A DNA stretch of 39,183 nt from Acidimicrobiales bacterium. GTDB lineage: Bacteria; Actinomycetota; Acidimicrobiia; Acidimicrobiales; SZUA-35. The stretch covers positions 3,892 through 43,074 of the forward strand of contig JAHDFR010000020.1 of NCBI GenBank assembly GCA_020628065.1. Direction: 5' to 3'. Numbering within the stretch: the stretch's first letter is position 1; each line of letters opens with the position of its first letter. Of the stretch, positions 8,584-17,162 are shown one piece after another. The notes beneath the pieces were generated by a model that was not told where the DNA came from, did no database searches, and worked only from the letters and a program-made list of their open reading frames with translations. The position numbers and the translations under genes were made by a program.

Positions 8584-10572
8584 TCAAGCCTCCAAGGCCC
8601 GGCTCAGGCGATGGATGAGCAGCGGAGCACTGAACGGTTTGGTGACATAGTCGTAGGCGCCGAGCTCGAAGGCCCGTTGCAGCTCCATCTCTCGGGACCG
8701 GGTCGCCAATACCACAACGCGGTATCGGCCCAGACCGCCGGCTTCTCTCAGTTGACGCAACATTTGCAGGCCGTCGAGACCCCGTTGGTCAAGCTCCATG
8801 AGAACCACCCTCGGCAGGGGGGGACCGCCGGGACGAGTCAGGTCGTCCATGGCATCGAGGGCCTGTCGGTAGTGCACCACCTTGAGTCCCCGTCGCACGA
8901 GAGTTCCTACCAACACGTCTCCCAGGTTGCGGTCCGGGTCGATCAACATGACGTCAGGGATCTCAGTATCGGTGTCGCGCCAGTCGGCTCGGACGATCAT
9001 CGGTGCGTCTTCGTTCGCAGCCCGATCCAACGCCGCCTGGCCGATTTCCACCAGCTCTTCCAGCGATCGCCCGTCGGCGGGGAATGACACTGCGGCTGAT
9101 CTGACCCCCAGTTCATTGAGCCCGTATTTGGTGTGGACCTGTTCAAGACGGCGGGTGAGAACCTGCCGGGAAGCGCCACGAAGAACAATGACCAACAGGT
9201 CCGGTGAATAGCGGGCGATCACGTCCTCGCTGCGAAACTCGCGGGCGATGTCGTCGGCCAAAGGGTCGATGGTTCCGTCGTTGTCGACACCGAGCGGCAA
9301 CGTCACAAGACCAATGCCGACCGGCTGGTTTTGGCGGAAGGCTGAGAGCAGCAGCCGCTCAATCAGGACGGTTGCCATGCTCCAGGCTTGTAGACTCCGC
9401 TCGCCAACAACGCTACGGACGGGCTCGAGGTGTGCCCGGCGGCGGAGGAGAGCTTTGATGGCCGCGGCCAGATCGTCGGGATCGAGGCTTCCGCCGAAGT
9501 ACCAGTCGGCACCGGCCCGCAGCATGCTGCTTGGGTGCTCATCGTCCCCGATGACAACGACGGCGGCGCGTCTCGTGGCCCGGTCCGACCGGATCACCTG
9601 GACCAGGCTCTCGTTGGTCAGCTGATTGTCGCTGGGGGTTAGCACGACCGCTCGGGCGTGATCAGCTCGGATCACCTCCATCAGGGCGGTCGGCGATCCG
9701 ACAACTGATGCTTCGAGGCCGCGTTCGCTCAACGCCTCCGCCGCCTCGGTGGCATAGTCGCCGACGACGGCCACCGTCGATCTGTAGGTCTGTCGGGCGA
9801 TCTCCCGGCGCACTTCGAGGATGACGGCACCGGGTTTGGTGTCGTCGGTCAAGATGGTGGTGACCCATTCGGCTGCCGCCGCCCGATCTCCAACAGTGCC
9901 CGCCGGTGCCACCAGCACGAAGGGCTTGAGGGGGTAGATCTCCCGCATGCTGCGAAGCAGCGGACGAGCCTGATCCAACTCCGGGTCGTCGACCACGGCC
10001 AGAATTGCCGATGGCATCGGGGCGTTGTGGTCCACACCGTCGGTATGTAGAACAACCGAGAGACCTTGGGCGAAAGCCGACCATACGAGTTCGTCAACCT
10101 CAGCCGAGATCGCTCCAACGACGGCCAGCGGGGCGCTCAGCCTGGGTACCAGCTTTACCTCGGCGACGGTTGTGGCGATGATGGTTCGTGCGTCGTCGAG
10201 TGATGAGGCAAGGGCAACAGCCTTGGTCGGCCCGAGATCGGGAGTTTGAAATTCAGTGGCCGCTTCGCGGAGAAGGTCGGCGGCCTGGCCAAAGCCAAGT
10301 GCGTCGACTTTGACCGCACTGAGTTCGCAGAGTTCCACGGCAGCGTCAACTTCGAAAGGTTCGAGGCTTCGATCGAAGAGCGCCGCCGTTATCTGTTCGA
10401 TCCGGCGTAGCCCCTTTTCGAGCCTGGCGTGAACCCGGTCCCAGGTCTCTTCCAGGGCGCGCTGATTCAACTCTTCCAGGTCATGATTGTCATCACCAAT
10501 GAGCGGTTCACCGCTTGCCACCTGACTCCAGTCGGCAGACCTAAATGGGGGAGTCTGGGCCTTACGACCCAA
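8584..10572 (-). CDS. Multidomain response regulator: C-terminal REC, internal REC-like domain and degenerate GGDEF-like domain
   Basis: C-term DVMLIDPDRNLGDVLVGTLVRRG…VVLMELDQRGLDGLQMLRQLR…AYDYVTKPFSAPLLIHRL. GGDEF-like segment has RYSPDLLVIVL where RYGGDEFAVLL is expected. Confidence 0.78.
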   Translation of the reverse strand: MGRKAQTPPFRSADWSQVASGEPLIGDDNHDLEELNQRALEETWDRVHARLEKGLRRIEQITAALFDRSLEPFEVDAAVELCELSAVKVDALGFGQAADLLREAATEFQTPDLGPTKAVALASSLDDARTIIATTVAEVKLVPRLSAPLAVVGAISAEVDELVWSAFAQGLSVVLHTDGVDHNAPMPSAILAVVDDPELDQARPLLRSMREIYPLKPFVLVAPAGTVGDRAAAAEWVTTILTDDTKPGAVILEVRREIARQTYRSTVAVVGDYATEAAEALSERGLEASVVGSPTALMEVIRADHARAVVLTPSDNQLTNESLVQVIRSDRATRRAAVVVIGDDEHPSSMLRAGADWYFGGSLDPDDLAAAIKALLRRRAHLEPVRSVVGERSLQAWSMATVLIERLLLSAFRQNQPVGIGLVTLPLGVDNDGTIDPLADDIAREFRSEDVIARYSPDLLVIVLRGASRQVLTRRLEQVHTKYGLNELGVRSAAVSFPADGRSLEELVEIGQAALDRAANEDAPMIVRADWRDTDTEIPDVMLIDPDRNLGDVLVGTLVRRGLKVVHYRQALDAMDDLTRPGGPPLPRVVLMELDQRGLDGLQMLRQLREAGGLGRYRVVVLATRSREMELQRAFELGAYDYVTKPFSAPLLIHRLSRALEA

Positions 10573-10633
10573 AGTGGGCCGAAAAGCCCGAATGTTGGTG
10601 GACTCTGGTCCGGTATCGACGCGAACTAGAGCC

Positions 10634-10981
10634 TCACTCCGGAAGGCGGAAGCAGTTCTCGATAACGGCGTGGTGTAGTGCTTCTGTTACCTGTCGGCGG
10701 AGCGCGGCGTCAACTACGGAGTCGCTGGTGTCCATTGTCTGGTAGTGGTGAATAGTCAGGCTGACTCCCCGTGTGACTTCGAGGTTCACCGGATCGGTCA
10801 GGATCTCAAATCGAAGGTCGTTGGCGATGATGGACGGCGTAGGCCCTTCGGCCTTCACGCTGAACATGGATGAACCGGCCCGGCGACTCAATGACCACGA
10901 GTACACGGCGTGAGCATTGCGCCACTCTTCAGCCAGTTCGGCTACTGCCACTTCGTTGTCGACCAGTGTCTCGACCATCAC
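10634..10981 (-). CDS. Hypothetical protein (115 aa)
   Basis: Open frame in a gap between operons; no recognisable domain. Confidence 0.5.
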   Translation of the reverse strand: MMVETLVDNEVAVAELAEEWRNAHAVYSWSLSRRAGSSMFSVKAEGPTPSIIANDLRFEILTDPVNLEVTRGVSLTIHHYQTMDTSDSVVDAALRRQVTEALHHAVIENCFRLPE

Positions 10982-11165
10982 CTACTCCATCGGCCCGTTG
11001 AACGGTGCTGGCATCTGACCGTAGTTGATCGTTCAGCCCGATCCGAGGTTCGGATGAGGTAGACGTGTCATCCGATTGGCACAACGACAAGCTGGACTTG
11101 GCATGGTCAATCGGACATAATCTATTTCCGGCGGGTCGAATCAGTCTTTGGTTCTGGGAGGGATC

Positions 11166-11261
11166 ATGAGGGGAAATCGAGTTTTTGCTTTTGCCATTGC
11201 CGTGGTGACGGCGATGATAGCGGCCGCGTCGACGACGCCGGACACACACTGCGAGGCCTAA
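11166..11261 (+). CDS. Possible 31-aa secreted/membrane peptide MRGNRVFAFAIAVVTAMIAAASTTPDTHCEA
   Basis: ATG preceded by GGGAGG at 11157-11162; N-terminal basic residues plus hydrophobic stretch; TAATCT -10-like element at 11118. Confidence 0.4.
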   Translation: MRGNRVFAFAIAVVTAMIAAASTTPDTHCEA

Positions 11262-11273
11262 AGCGTTGCCGGA

Positions 11274-12575
11274 TCAGTTGAAGGTGATGCGGAGAACAGT
11301 CTGATAGCAGAGCCCGTCGCTGGCGCAGATCGAGTAGCGGGCGTAGTCGTCCACATTGCGATGTGCAGCCGAGGGGAGAACGAAGTACAGAGTCGGCCGC
11401 AGTGTGCTCCGGTCGAAACGGAGCCCGCCCTGAGCCGGGGCATCCCACACCGTGAAGGTGTCAGGATCCAATATGAGAGCCGAAGAGGTTGGTCCCAACG
11501 GCACGGCGACTTCAGCGGCACTGGTGCCGCCGGCAAGAGCAAGGTGCTCGCTGGTGGTCACATCGGCCACCTCATCAGGTGGGGGTACCGTGTCGGTCGT
11601 AACCGTTGATGCCACTGTGGTTGATGGTGCCGCCACCGCAGTGACTGTAGGGGTGATGGTGGTCGTGGTGTTGACTTCGGGGGCCTGCTCGCCGGGTTCC
11701 CCGTCGGCCCCGTCGGCCCCGTCGGCTGGCGCGACCTGCTGGTCGCCGGTGTCCGGTGACGGGTCCGCCATCGGTTCATCGACCGCCTGCTCATCTGCTG
11801 GAGGTGGTTGCTGTTCCACCGTCGGTGTCGGCATTGGCTGCTGGCTATCGGTACGGATCTGTTCGATGATCAGCGGATCGTTTGAATCATCGGTGAACGT
11901 GGCCGTTGTCCGATCACTGTCGACTACTGGGGCCGAGTCCTCTTCGGGGGTAGTCGATTCGGTTGGTTCGATCTCGACGTAGTTGGCACCGTCATCGCTC
12001 AACTGGCTGACTGCCACCAGTAGGAGGACAACAGCGGCCACGGCGGCCAAGGCGGCGATGGCCCTGTGCTGCAGGCCTTTGACTGCGGTGATGGACTTGC
12101 CCAGTCGGTGTGCCGTTTCATGGATGGAGAGGTCTTCCATGAACCGCATCTGAATGACTTCGCGTTGTTCAACAGTCAGGTCGGAGATCAGGCTTTCGAC
12201 CGTCATTTGGTCGGCAATGCGATCGTCGAACGAGGACTGACGTTCGTCGGCCACCTCCATGTTGTCGAGCGGTGTCTCGTCCGGCTTGGAGCGACGGCGT
12301 TCGTCGATGAGCCGACTACGGGCTATCGAATGTACGTAGCCCCAAATCTGCTGGTCGGTGTCGAACTGCAGACGGTCGAGGGCCCGAACGAATTCGGCCA
12401 TGACCTGATTGGCCAGCGCCTCGGGCAGTTCCGAGCCCCGTCGGGCCAGGTAGCCCTCAAGATCGGGGAGACACTGCTGAACGAGTTCGTTCGTTGATCG
12501 TTCACAACCATGTCGAGCATCGTAAACGAGCTCAATCAGCGGGACTCTCGTCCGCGCAACCATGCTTCTAGCCAC
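11274..12575 (-). CDS. ECF-type sigma-70 factor fused to a TM helix and a Pro/Thr-rich extracytoplasmic tail with a C-terminal beta-rich domain
   Basis: Sigma2/sigma4 blocks (IWGYVHSIARSRLIDERRR; LTVEQREVIQMRFMEDLSIHETAHRLGKSITAVKGLQHRA) run directly into IAALAAVAAVVLLLVAVSQL, then a low-complexity tail. Confidence 0.82.
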   Translation of the reverse strand: MARSMVARTRVPLIELVYDARHGCERSTNELVQQCLPDLEGYLARRGSELPEALANQVMAEFVRALDRLQFDTDQQIWGYVHSIARSRLIDERRRSKPDETPLDNMEVADERQSSFDDRIADQMTVESLISDLTVEQREVIQMRFMEDLSIHETAHRLGKSITAVKGLQHRAIAALAAVAAVVLLLVAVSQLSDDGANYVEIEPTESTTPEEDSAPVVDSDRTTATFTDDSNDPLIIEQIRTDSQQPMPTPTVEQQPPPADEQAVDEPMADPSPDTGDQQVAPADGADGADGEPGEQAPEVNTTTTITPTVTAVAAPSTTVASTVTTDTVPPPDEVADVTTSEHLALAGGTSAAEVAVPLGPTSSALILDPDTFTVWDAPAQGGLRFDRSTLRPTLYFVLPSAAHRNVDDYARYSICASDGLCYQTVLRITFN

Positions 12576-12640
12576 CTCTGAAGACTCCTTGGTTTTGTCG
12601 CACCCACTCGACTGGGCTCCGTACCCGGCCTAGCGGAGGA

Positions 12641-12661
12641 CCCTACACCTGGGTGTTAGGG
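12641..12661. other. Bulged hairpin between the two sigma-factor genes (CCCTACACC-TG-GGTGTTAGGG)
   Basis: CCCTA/TAGGG and CACC/GGTG pairing with one bulged T. Confidence 0.4.
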
Positions 12662-12768
12662 CCAATGAACCGTATGAACCCCTCCAATAGGGCAAACGGC
12701 GCATCCAGGTCAGATTATCTGCACCTAGCTGCTTCGACCAGAATATTGGTCAAAATAGCCCATAACGG

Positions 12769-13395
12769 TCAAGCGGTGCCGTCGGGTCGACGCTCGTTCT
12801 CTCGGTCTTCGGCCGACGTTTTCGGTGTGGCTTCGTCGGCTTCATCACGTTGCTGTTGCTCGTTCAGAGCCGCCATCGCCCGGTGTTGCAGCCCTTTGAT
12901 CGCCGAGATCGACTTGCCCATTCTGGTAGCCGTCTCCTCCACTGACAGGTCGAGGTAGAACCTCATCTCCAGAACCTGCCGTTGCTCCAATGTGAGATGA
13001 GTCAGCAGGTCGACGAGTGCCAGTCGTTGGGCCAACCGATCCTCGAACAAGTCGGCTGCTTGCGCCCCGATATCTTCCTCGTCGAGCGGGAGATGCTCGG
13101 CTCGTTGTTTGCGCCGCTCGTCAATTAGGCGACTCCGGGCGATCCGATGGAGGTAGGCCCAGACCTGACGGTCGGAGCTGAAACTCAACCGGGGAAGGGA
13201 CAGTACGAATTCGGCCAACACCTGGTTGGTCAGCGCTTCAGCGGTTTCCGCCCCTCGTCGTTGAAGGTAACGGTGTACGCCGGCCCAGCAGTGTCGAACC
13301 AGCTCCTCAACCGCCCGGTCCGATCCGACGTCGGCGTCATCAATCATGCGAAGCAGCACCGACCTCGGTGGTGGTTCCGATTGTCCGGTCGGCAT
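12769..13395 (-). CDS. ECF-type sigma-70 factor (soluble paralog of the adjacent fusion)
   Basis: VWAYLHRIARSRLIDERRKQ…LTLEQRQVLEMRFYLDLSVEETATRMGKSISAIKGLQHRAMAALNEQQ; no TM helix. Confidence 0.88.
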   Translation of the reverse strand: MPTGQSEPPPRSVLLRMIDDADVGSDRAVEELVRHCWAGVHRYLQRRGAETAEALTNQVLAEFVLSLPRLSFSSDRQVWAYLHRIARSRLIDERRKQRAEHLPLDEEDIGAQAADLFEDRLAQRLALVDLLTHLTLEQRQVLEMRFYLDLSVEETATRMGKSISAIKGLQHRAMAALNEQQQRDEADEATPKTSAEDRENERRPDGTA

Positions 13396-13429
13396 GCGCC
13401 CCCTCTGATCGGTTTCGTGGCCGGGTGGG

Positions 13430-14461
13430 CTACACGAAATACCGATAAAGGAGGGCGCCCGCCTTTTCGGTGGTTGAGTCCGGCACCTCCGGCTCGGTAA
13501 GCATTCGGGTCAGTTGGCTGAGCAGGGCTCGAGCGTCATCGTTGGGATGATGATCGTCGGGGGTCCAGGTGAATCGGCCAAGCATTGTGTCGATCGTGCC
13601 GAATCGACGTTTGAAGTCGATCAAGCCGGGCTGGTCGGAGCTGCTTCGGCCCAGATCCAGGTGGCTGCATCCAGTCTCCAAGCCGTAGCTCATCGCCTCG
13701 TAGACAACTCGATGGTTGACTCCTTCGCGGCGGAACTCGGGGTCGGAGGCCGCGTATTTGTAGCAGGCCACACCGCCGACTGTCAGCAGAAGACAGCCGC
13801 CAACCACCCGATCGTCGTGACGGCCGATGATCAGGGCACCGTCACCGGCGCTGACATATTCGTTCCACAGCCGCTCGAACAGGTCGTAGGGCTGACACAG
13901 CAAGTTGTACTTGTGGCGACGAACCCCGCGGTGCAATTCGTAGAACTCGCGTAGCTCACTGGTGCTTTCGGCTACCCCGAATTCAAGGTCACTCTGCTGC
14001 GACCGCTTGATCATGCGCTTTGGCATAGAAGAAAACCGGGTCGAGAGCTCGTCGATTTCGCCGTCGAGGGCAATGACCTGTCGTACCGCGGTGGAAGAAA
14101 CCTTGAATCGGTCGTCTTCGGCCACCGGTGCGTCAAGCGCCGTCATCAGCGCCACCGGCACCGAACGGCTGGTCAGCTCATCAGCCAACGCACTCCAGGA
14201 ACCGCCGTCCATAATGGGCGGCAGAACAAAGTCGCTGAAGGGGCCGACAACGATCCGGTCACCACAGATGTCGCTGACGTGTGAATAGGGAACGCCGGTA
14301 ACGAGCTCGTCGCCGTTCCATGAACCGATACCGTCCAGCGGTAGTTCGAAGGTGTCGGCCAGTACGTTCAGCCATCGGGGGCTCAGAAACAGCTCGCCGT
14401 CACAGCCCTCGATGGCTGTTTGCCACTGTGCTGTTGCAAGCGGATTGAAATGCTTGATCAC
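13430..14461 (-). CDS. FemAB-like/GNAT-fold acyltransferase in the polysaccharide cluster
   Basis: ELFLSPRWLNVLADTF…YELHRGVRRHKYNLLCQPYDLFERLWNEY…GGCLLLTVGGVACYKYAASDPEFRREGVNHRVVYEAMSYGLETGCSHLDLGRSS. Confidence 0.78.
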   Translation of the reverse strand: MIKHFNPLATAQWQTAIEGCDGELFLSPRWLNVLADTFELPLDGIGSWNGDELVTGVPYSHVSDICGDRIVVGPFSDFVLPPIMDGGSWSALADELTSRSVPVALMTALDAPVAEDDRFKVSSTAVRQVIALDGEIDELSTRFSSMPKRMIKRSQQSDLEFGVAESTSELREFYELHRGVRRHKYNLLCQPYDLFERLWNEYVSAGDGALIIGRHDDRVVGGCLLLTVGGVACYKYAASDPEFRREGVNHRVVYEAMSYGLETGCSHLDLGRSSSDQPGLIDFKRRFGTIDTMLGRFTWTPDDHHPNDDARALLSQLTRMLTEPEVPDSTTEKAGALLYRYFV

Positions 14462-15495
14462 GACTCTCTCATACCCAGGTGTGCTTCGATAATTGTTTGG
14501 GCGGCGGGGGCGTCGGTTGGTTCAGGAAGCGACGGAGGCGTAACCGGACGACCGCCTCCGGCCTGATGAGCAGGTCGCTGACCAGTGGCCGTGCCGGACA
14601 CCGAACTAGGGGACTGCTCGGATGGCGCCGAGCCGCCGGAGGTGGCCGTTATGCCGATATGAGTGGCGAAGATGCTGGTCGACACCTGGTTCGGTGAACC
14701 GACCCGACTTGTCACCACCGACACCGGACTGCCTGAATCCATGTAGGTCTGCTCCAGTCGTCGGATGACCGAATCGACCGGCAGGTCCCGGTGAGGAATC
14801 CGAACCCGAATGCGTTCCGAGGCCGATGCCTCTTCGGTCCCCGACGGGTCGTCGAACACGACGTCGGCCACCGAACGGGTGTCGACGCAGTACCGCTCCA
14901 GCCGGGTCAGCAGACGGTGCCGCCGAGCAGCAGCCGGCGTCGAAGGCCAGGCCATGATGGCCAGCGGTTCGCCGTCGACCACCAGAACCGAACCCGGTTG
15001 CCCCAGACGACCGCTGATGGACATCAGGTCGCCTGGTCGGGACCGAACCGATTGCAGCTCGATCCGCAACGCCTCGATCTCGCGGGCCAGCTCGGCTTTC
15101 TCCCGTTCCAGCCGGTTCATTTCCCGTTCGTGCGAGTCGCCGGTGCGCTGGAACCGGATCTGCCACTCCTCGATTGCGGCATCGTGGCGCACCTGCAGGT
15201 CGATGAGTTGCCGTTCGCCGACCTCGACCATGTCGTGGATGTGACGTTCGGTCTCGGCCATGGCGGTCTTTAACCGGTCTACCCGGGCCCGCTCCTGAGC
15301 CGCCGTCTGCTGGATATCTCGAACTTCAGACTTGCTGCGCTCAAGTTCGGAGGCCAGACGCTGGGAGTTCTCCCGCTCGGCGTCCCGCTCGGCCAGCAGG
15401 CGTTGCCGATCGGATCGGAGCCGGGTAAGGCTGGCCTCGATCTCGGAGAACACCGCGGCGAAGTCACTTGGGCTTGATGGGTTGGATTCGGTCAT
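14458..15495 (-). CDS. Coiled-coil protein with a C-terminal globular domain (possible degenerate NYN/YacP-like)
   Basis: Long heptad-rich N-terminal half; C-term SVLVVDGEPLAIMAW…DVVFDDPSG…DSVIRRLEQTYMDSGSPVSVVTSR. Confidence 0.6.
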   Translation of the reverse strand: MTESNPSSPSDFAAVFSEIEASLTRLRSDRQRLLAERDAERENSQRLASELERSKSEVRDIQQTAAQERARVDRLKTAMAETERHIHDMVEVGERQLIDLQVRHDAAIEEWQIRFQRTGDSHEREMNRLEREKAELAREIEALRIELQSVRSRPGDLMSISGRLGQPGSVLVVDGEPLAIMAWPSTPAAARRHRLLTRLERYCVDTRSVADVVFDDPSGTEEASASERIRVRIPHRDLPVDSVIRRLEQTYMDSGSPVSVVTSRVGSPNQVSTSIFATHIGITATSGGSAPSEQSPSSVSGTATGQRPAHQAGGGRPVTPPSLPEPTDAPAAQTIIEAHLGMRES

Positions 15496-17162
15496 CCGAC
15501 CGTCCTTTCGATCAGTGGCACCGAGTGATGCCTAGAGTCGAATCGTTGTTGCGAACTGGTTGAGGTGGCCGGGATGTCGGGCGGCTGCCATGAGCGCGAA
15601 GTTCTTCCCACCGCCATCAGTGCAGCCAATGGGTATAGAACGTCGGCCGTGCCTCGAAGAGTGATGTGAGGGTCAAAGGTCTGGGCCACGAACAACATGG
15701 CCAGACCGGCGACCACGGCCGCTCCGACGATGCCGACAGGTCCCGGGTGGCTGTTGGCCAGCCTGCGCCCGGTGAAGGCCCCAACGGCGATGAAGGCAAA
15801 GAAGGCCACGAACAATGGAACGCCGCCGCTCCACAGGAGCCACAGATGACCGGACTCGATCCAGATGAAATCTTCGCCCTCCAGCGGTGACGGCACACGA
15901 GCTTGGGGGGTGACCCCCCACATGACGTTGGCGGCGTCGTCGAACTCCGGAATGAAGTAGGTCTCCAGGTTGTAGAGGCGGACTTCCCAGCTTGAACCCG
16001 GGTTGGCCTCGAACAGAAGAACGGACTCGTCCTGGCCGCCGGCTTCAGCGATCGACTGGCGGGTTGCGCCGGTGACCTCGGCTCCCCCGAAGCCATCTAC
16101 TCGCTGGCTGATCAACGGTGTGATCAAAATGGCGCAGAGCAGAACAAACGGCAGCGACCAGCGCACAAGCTGAAGCACCGACTTGGTCACCAGGGCCAAG
16201 ACGCCGAGTCCGACGATGAACGACAGTGCCGGGCCGATCTGCCCGCTTCCGAACACTCCGATGGAACAACACAGGGCGGCCGCCGCCAACGGCACCCGGG
16301 GGCGCTCACCTCCGAGCAACATGGCCAAAGCCAAAGCAGCGTTGATGCCCTGATAGACACCGAAGCCGATGGGGTTCCCGATGGTGGCGGCCCCTCGGCC
16401 GTCATCGGCCTGCGGACCGGCATTGGGGAAGTACGGGTTGAGCCGCTCGGCCATGTCCAACACGTTTAGTGAATCGGCCAGTCCCAGCAGGCCGAGGAAG
16501 CTGGCGGTGGCCAAGCTGAAGCCGATGGCGGCCCGGACATGTTCCGGCCGCCGAATGGTGTAGCGGAACACGCCGTAGAGCAGACCCAACTTCACGAACA
16601 CCAGGGCATATAGGACGTCGTCGAAGCCGAGAGGGCGCAGACGAATGGTCTGGGTCAGCAGCGGCAGGAGGAAGCCGGTGAAGACCAGCCCGATCATGGT
16701 CAGGTCGACCCCGTTCGGTTTGACGACGATCCGTCTCGACTCGTACAACCAGTGGAGCGACAACACCCCGACCAGCACAATCAGAAGCGCCTCGTTCGGT
16801 CGAAGGATGGGAATGACCTGATCCCGGTCCAGCCCGACGATGAGAGGGGCCAACGCCAACATGATGTAGGCCGCCATCGGCGGGTGAGTCCACGTGATGG
16901 CGATCACGGCCACAAGCCCGACCATGGCCACGCCGATTTTGGGGTCGATGATTCCGCTGCCGGCGCCGACGACAAACGCACCCAGTGGCGCCAGCTTGAG
17001 AAGCAGTAGCTGCAGCCGGGTGGGCGGGGACGGATGGAAGTAGGCCAGCAGATAGTTGATCCACCCGATGGTTGTCTGCACCGGTATAGGTGCGCTGGTC
17101 GAGCGCTGGGCAACCTGGCGATCGGTGCGGTCGGCCTCTGATGAACTCAAACTGGTGGTCAT
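15492..17162 (-). CDS. Polytopic membrane protein, O-antigen ligase/polymerase (Wzy)-like
   Basis: More than 10 hydrophobic segments; position in EPS cluster; extracytoplasmic loop before WIESGHLWLLWSGGVPLFVAFF. Confidence 0.75.
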   Translation of the reverse strand: MTTSLSSSEADRTDRQVAQRSTSAPIPVQTTIGWINYLLAYFHPSPPTRLQLLLLKLAPLGAFVVGAGSGIIDPKIGVAMVGLVAVIAITWTHPPMAAYIMLALAPLIVGLDRDQVIPILRPNEALLIVLVGVLSLHWLYESRRIVVKPNGVDLTMIGLVFTGFLLPLLTQTIRLRPLGFDDVLYALVFVKLGLLYGVFRYTIRRPEHVRAAIGFSLATASFLGLLGLADSLNVLDMAERLNPYFPNAGPQADDGRGAATIGNPIGFGVYQGINAALALAMLLGGERPRVPLAAAALCCSIGVFGSGQIGPALSFIVGLGVLALVTKSVLQLVRWSLPFVLLCAILITPLISQRVDGFGGAEVTGATRQSIAEAGGQDESVLLFEANPGSSWEVRLYNLETYFIPEFDDAANVMWGVTPQARVPSPLEGEDFIWIESGHLWLLWSGGVPLFVAFFAFIAVGAFTGRRLANSHPGPVGIVGAAVVAGLAMLFVAQTFDPHITLRGTADVLYPLAALMAVGRTSRSWQPPDIPATSTSSQQRFDSRHHSVPLIERTVG

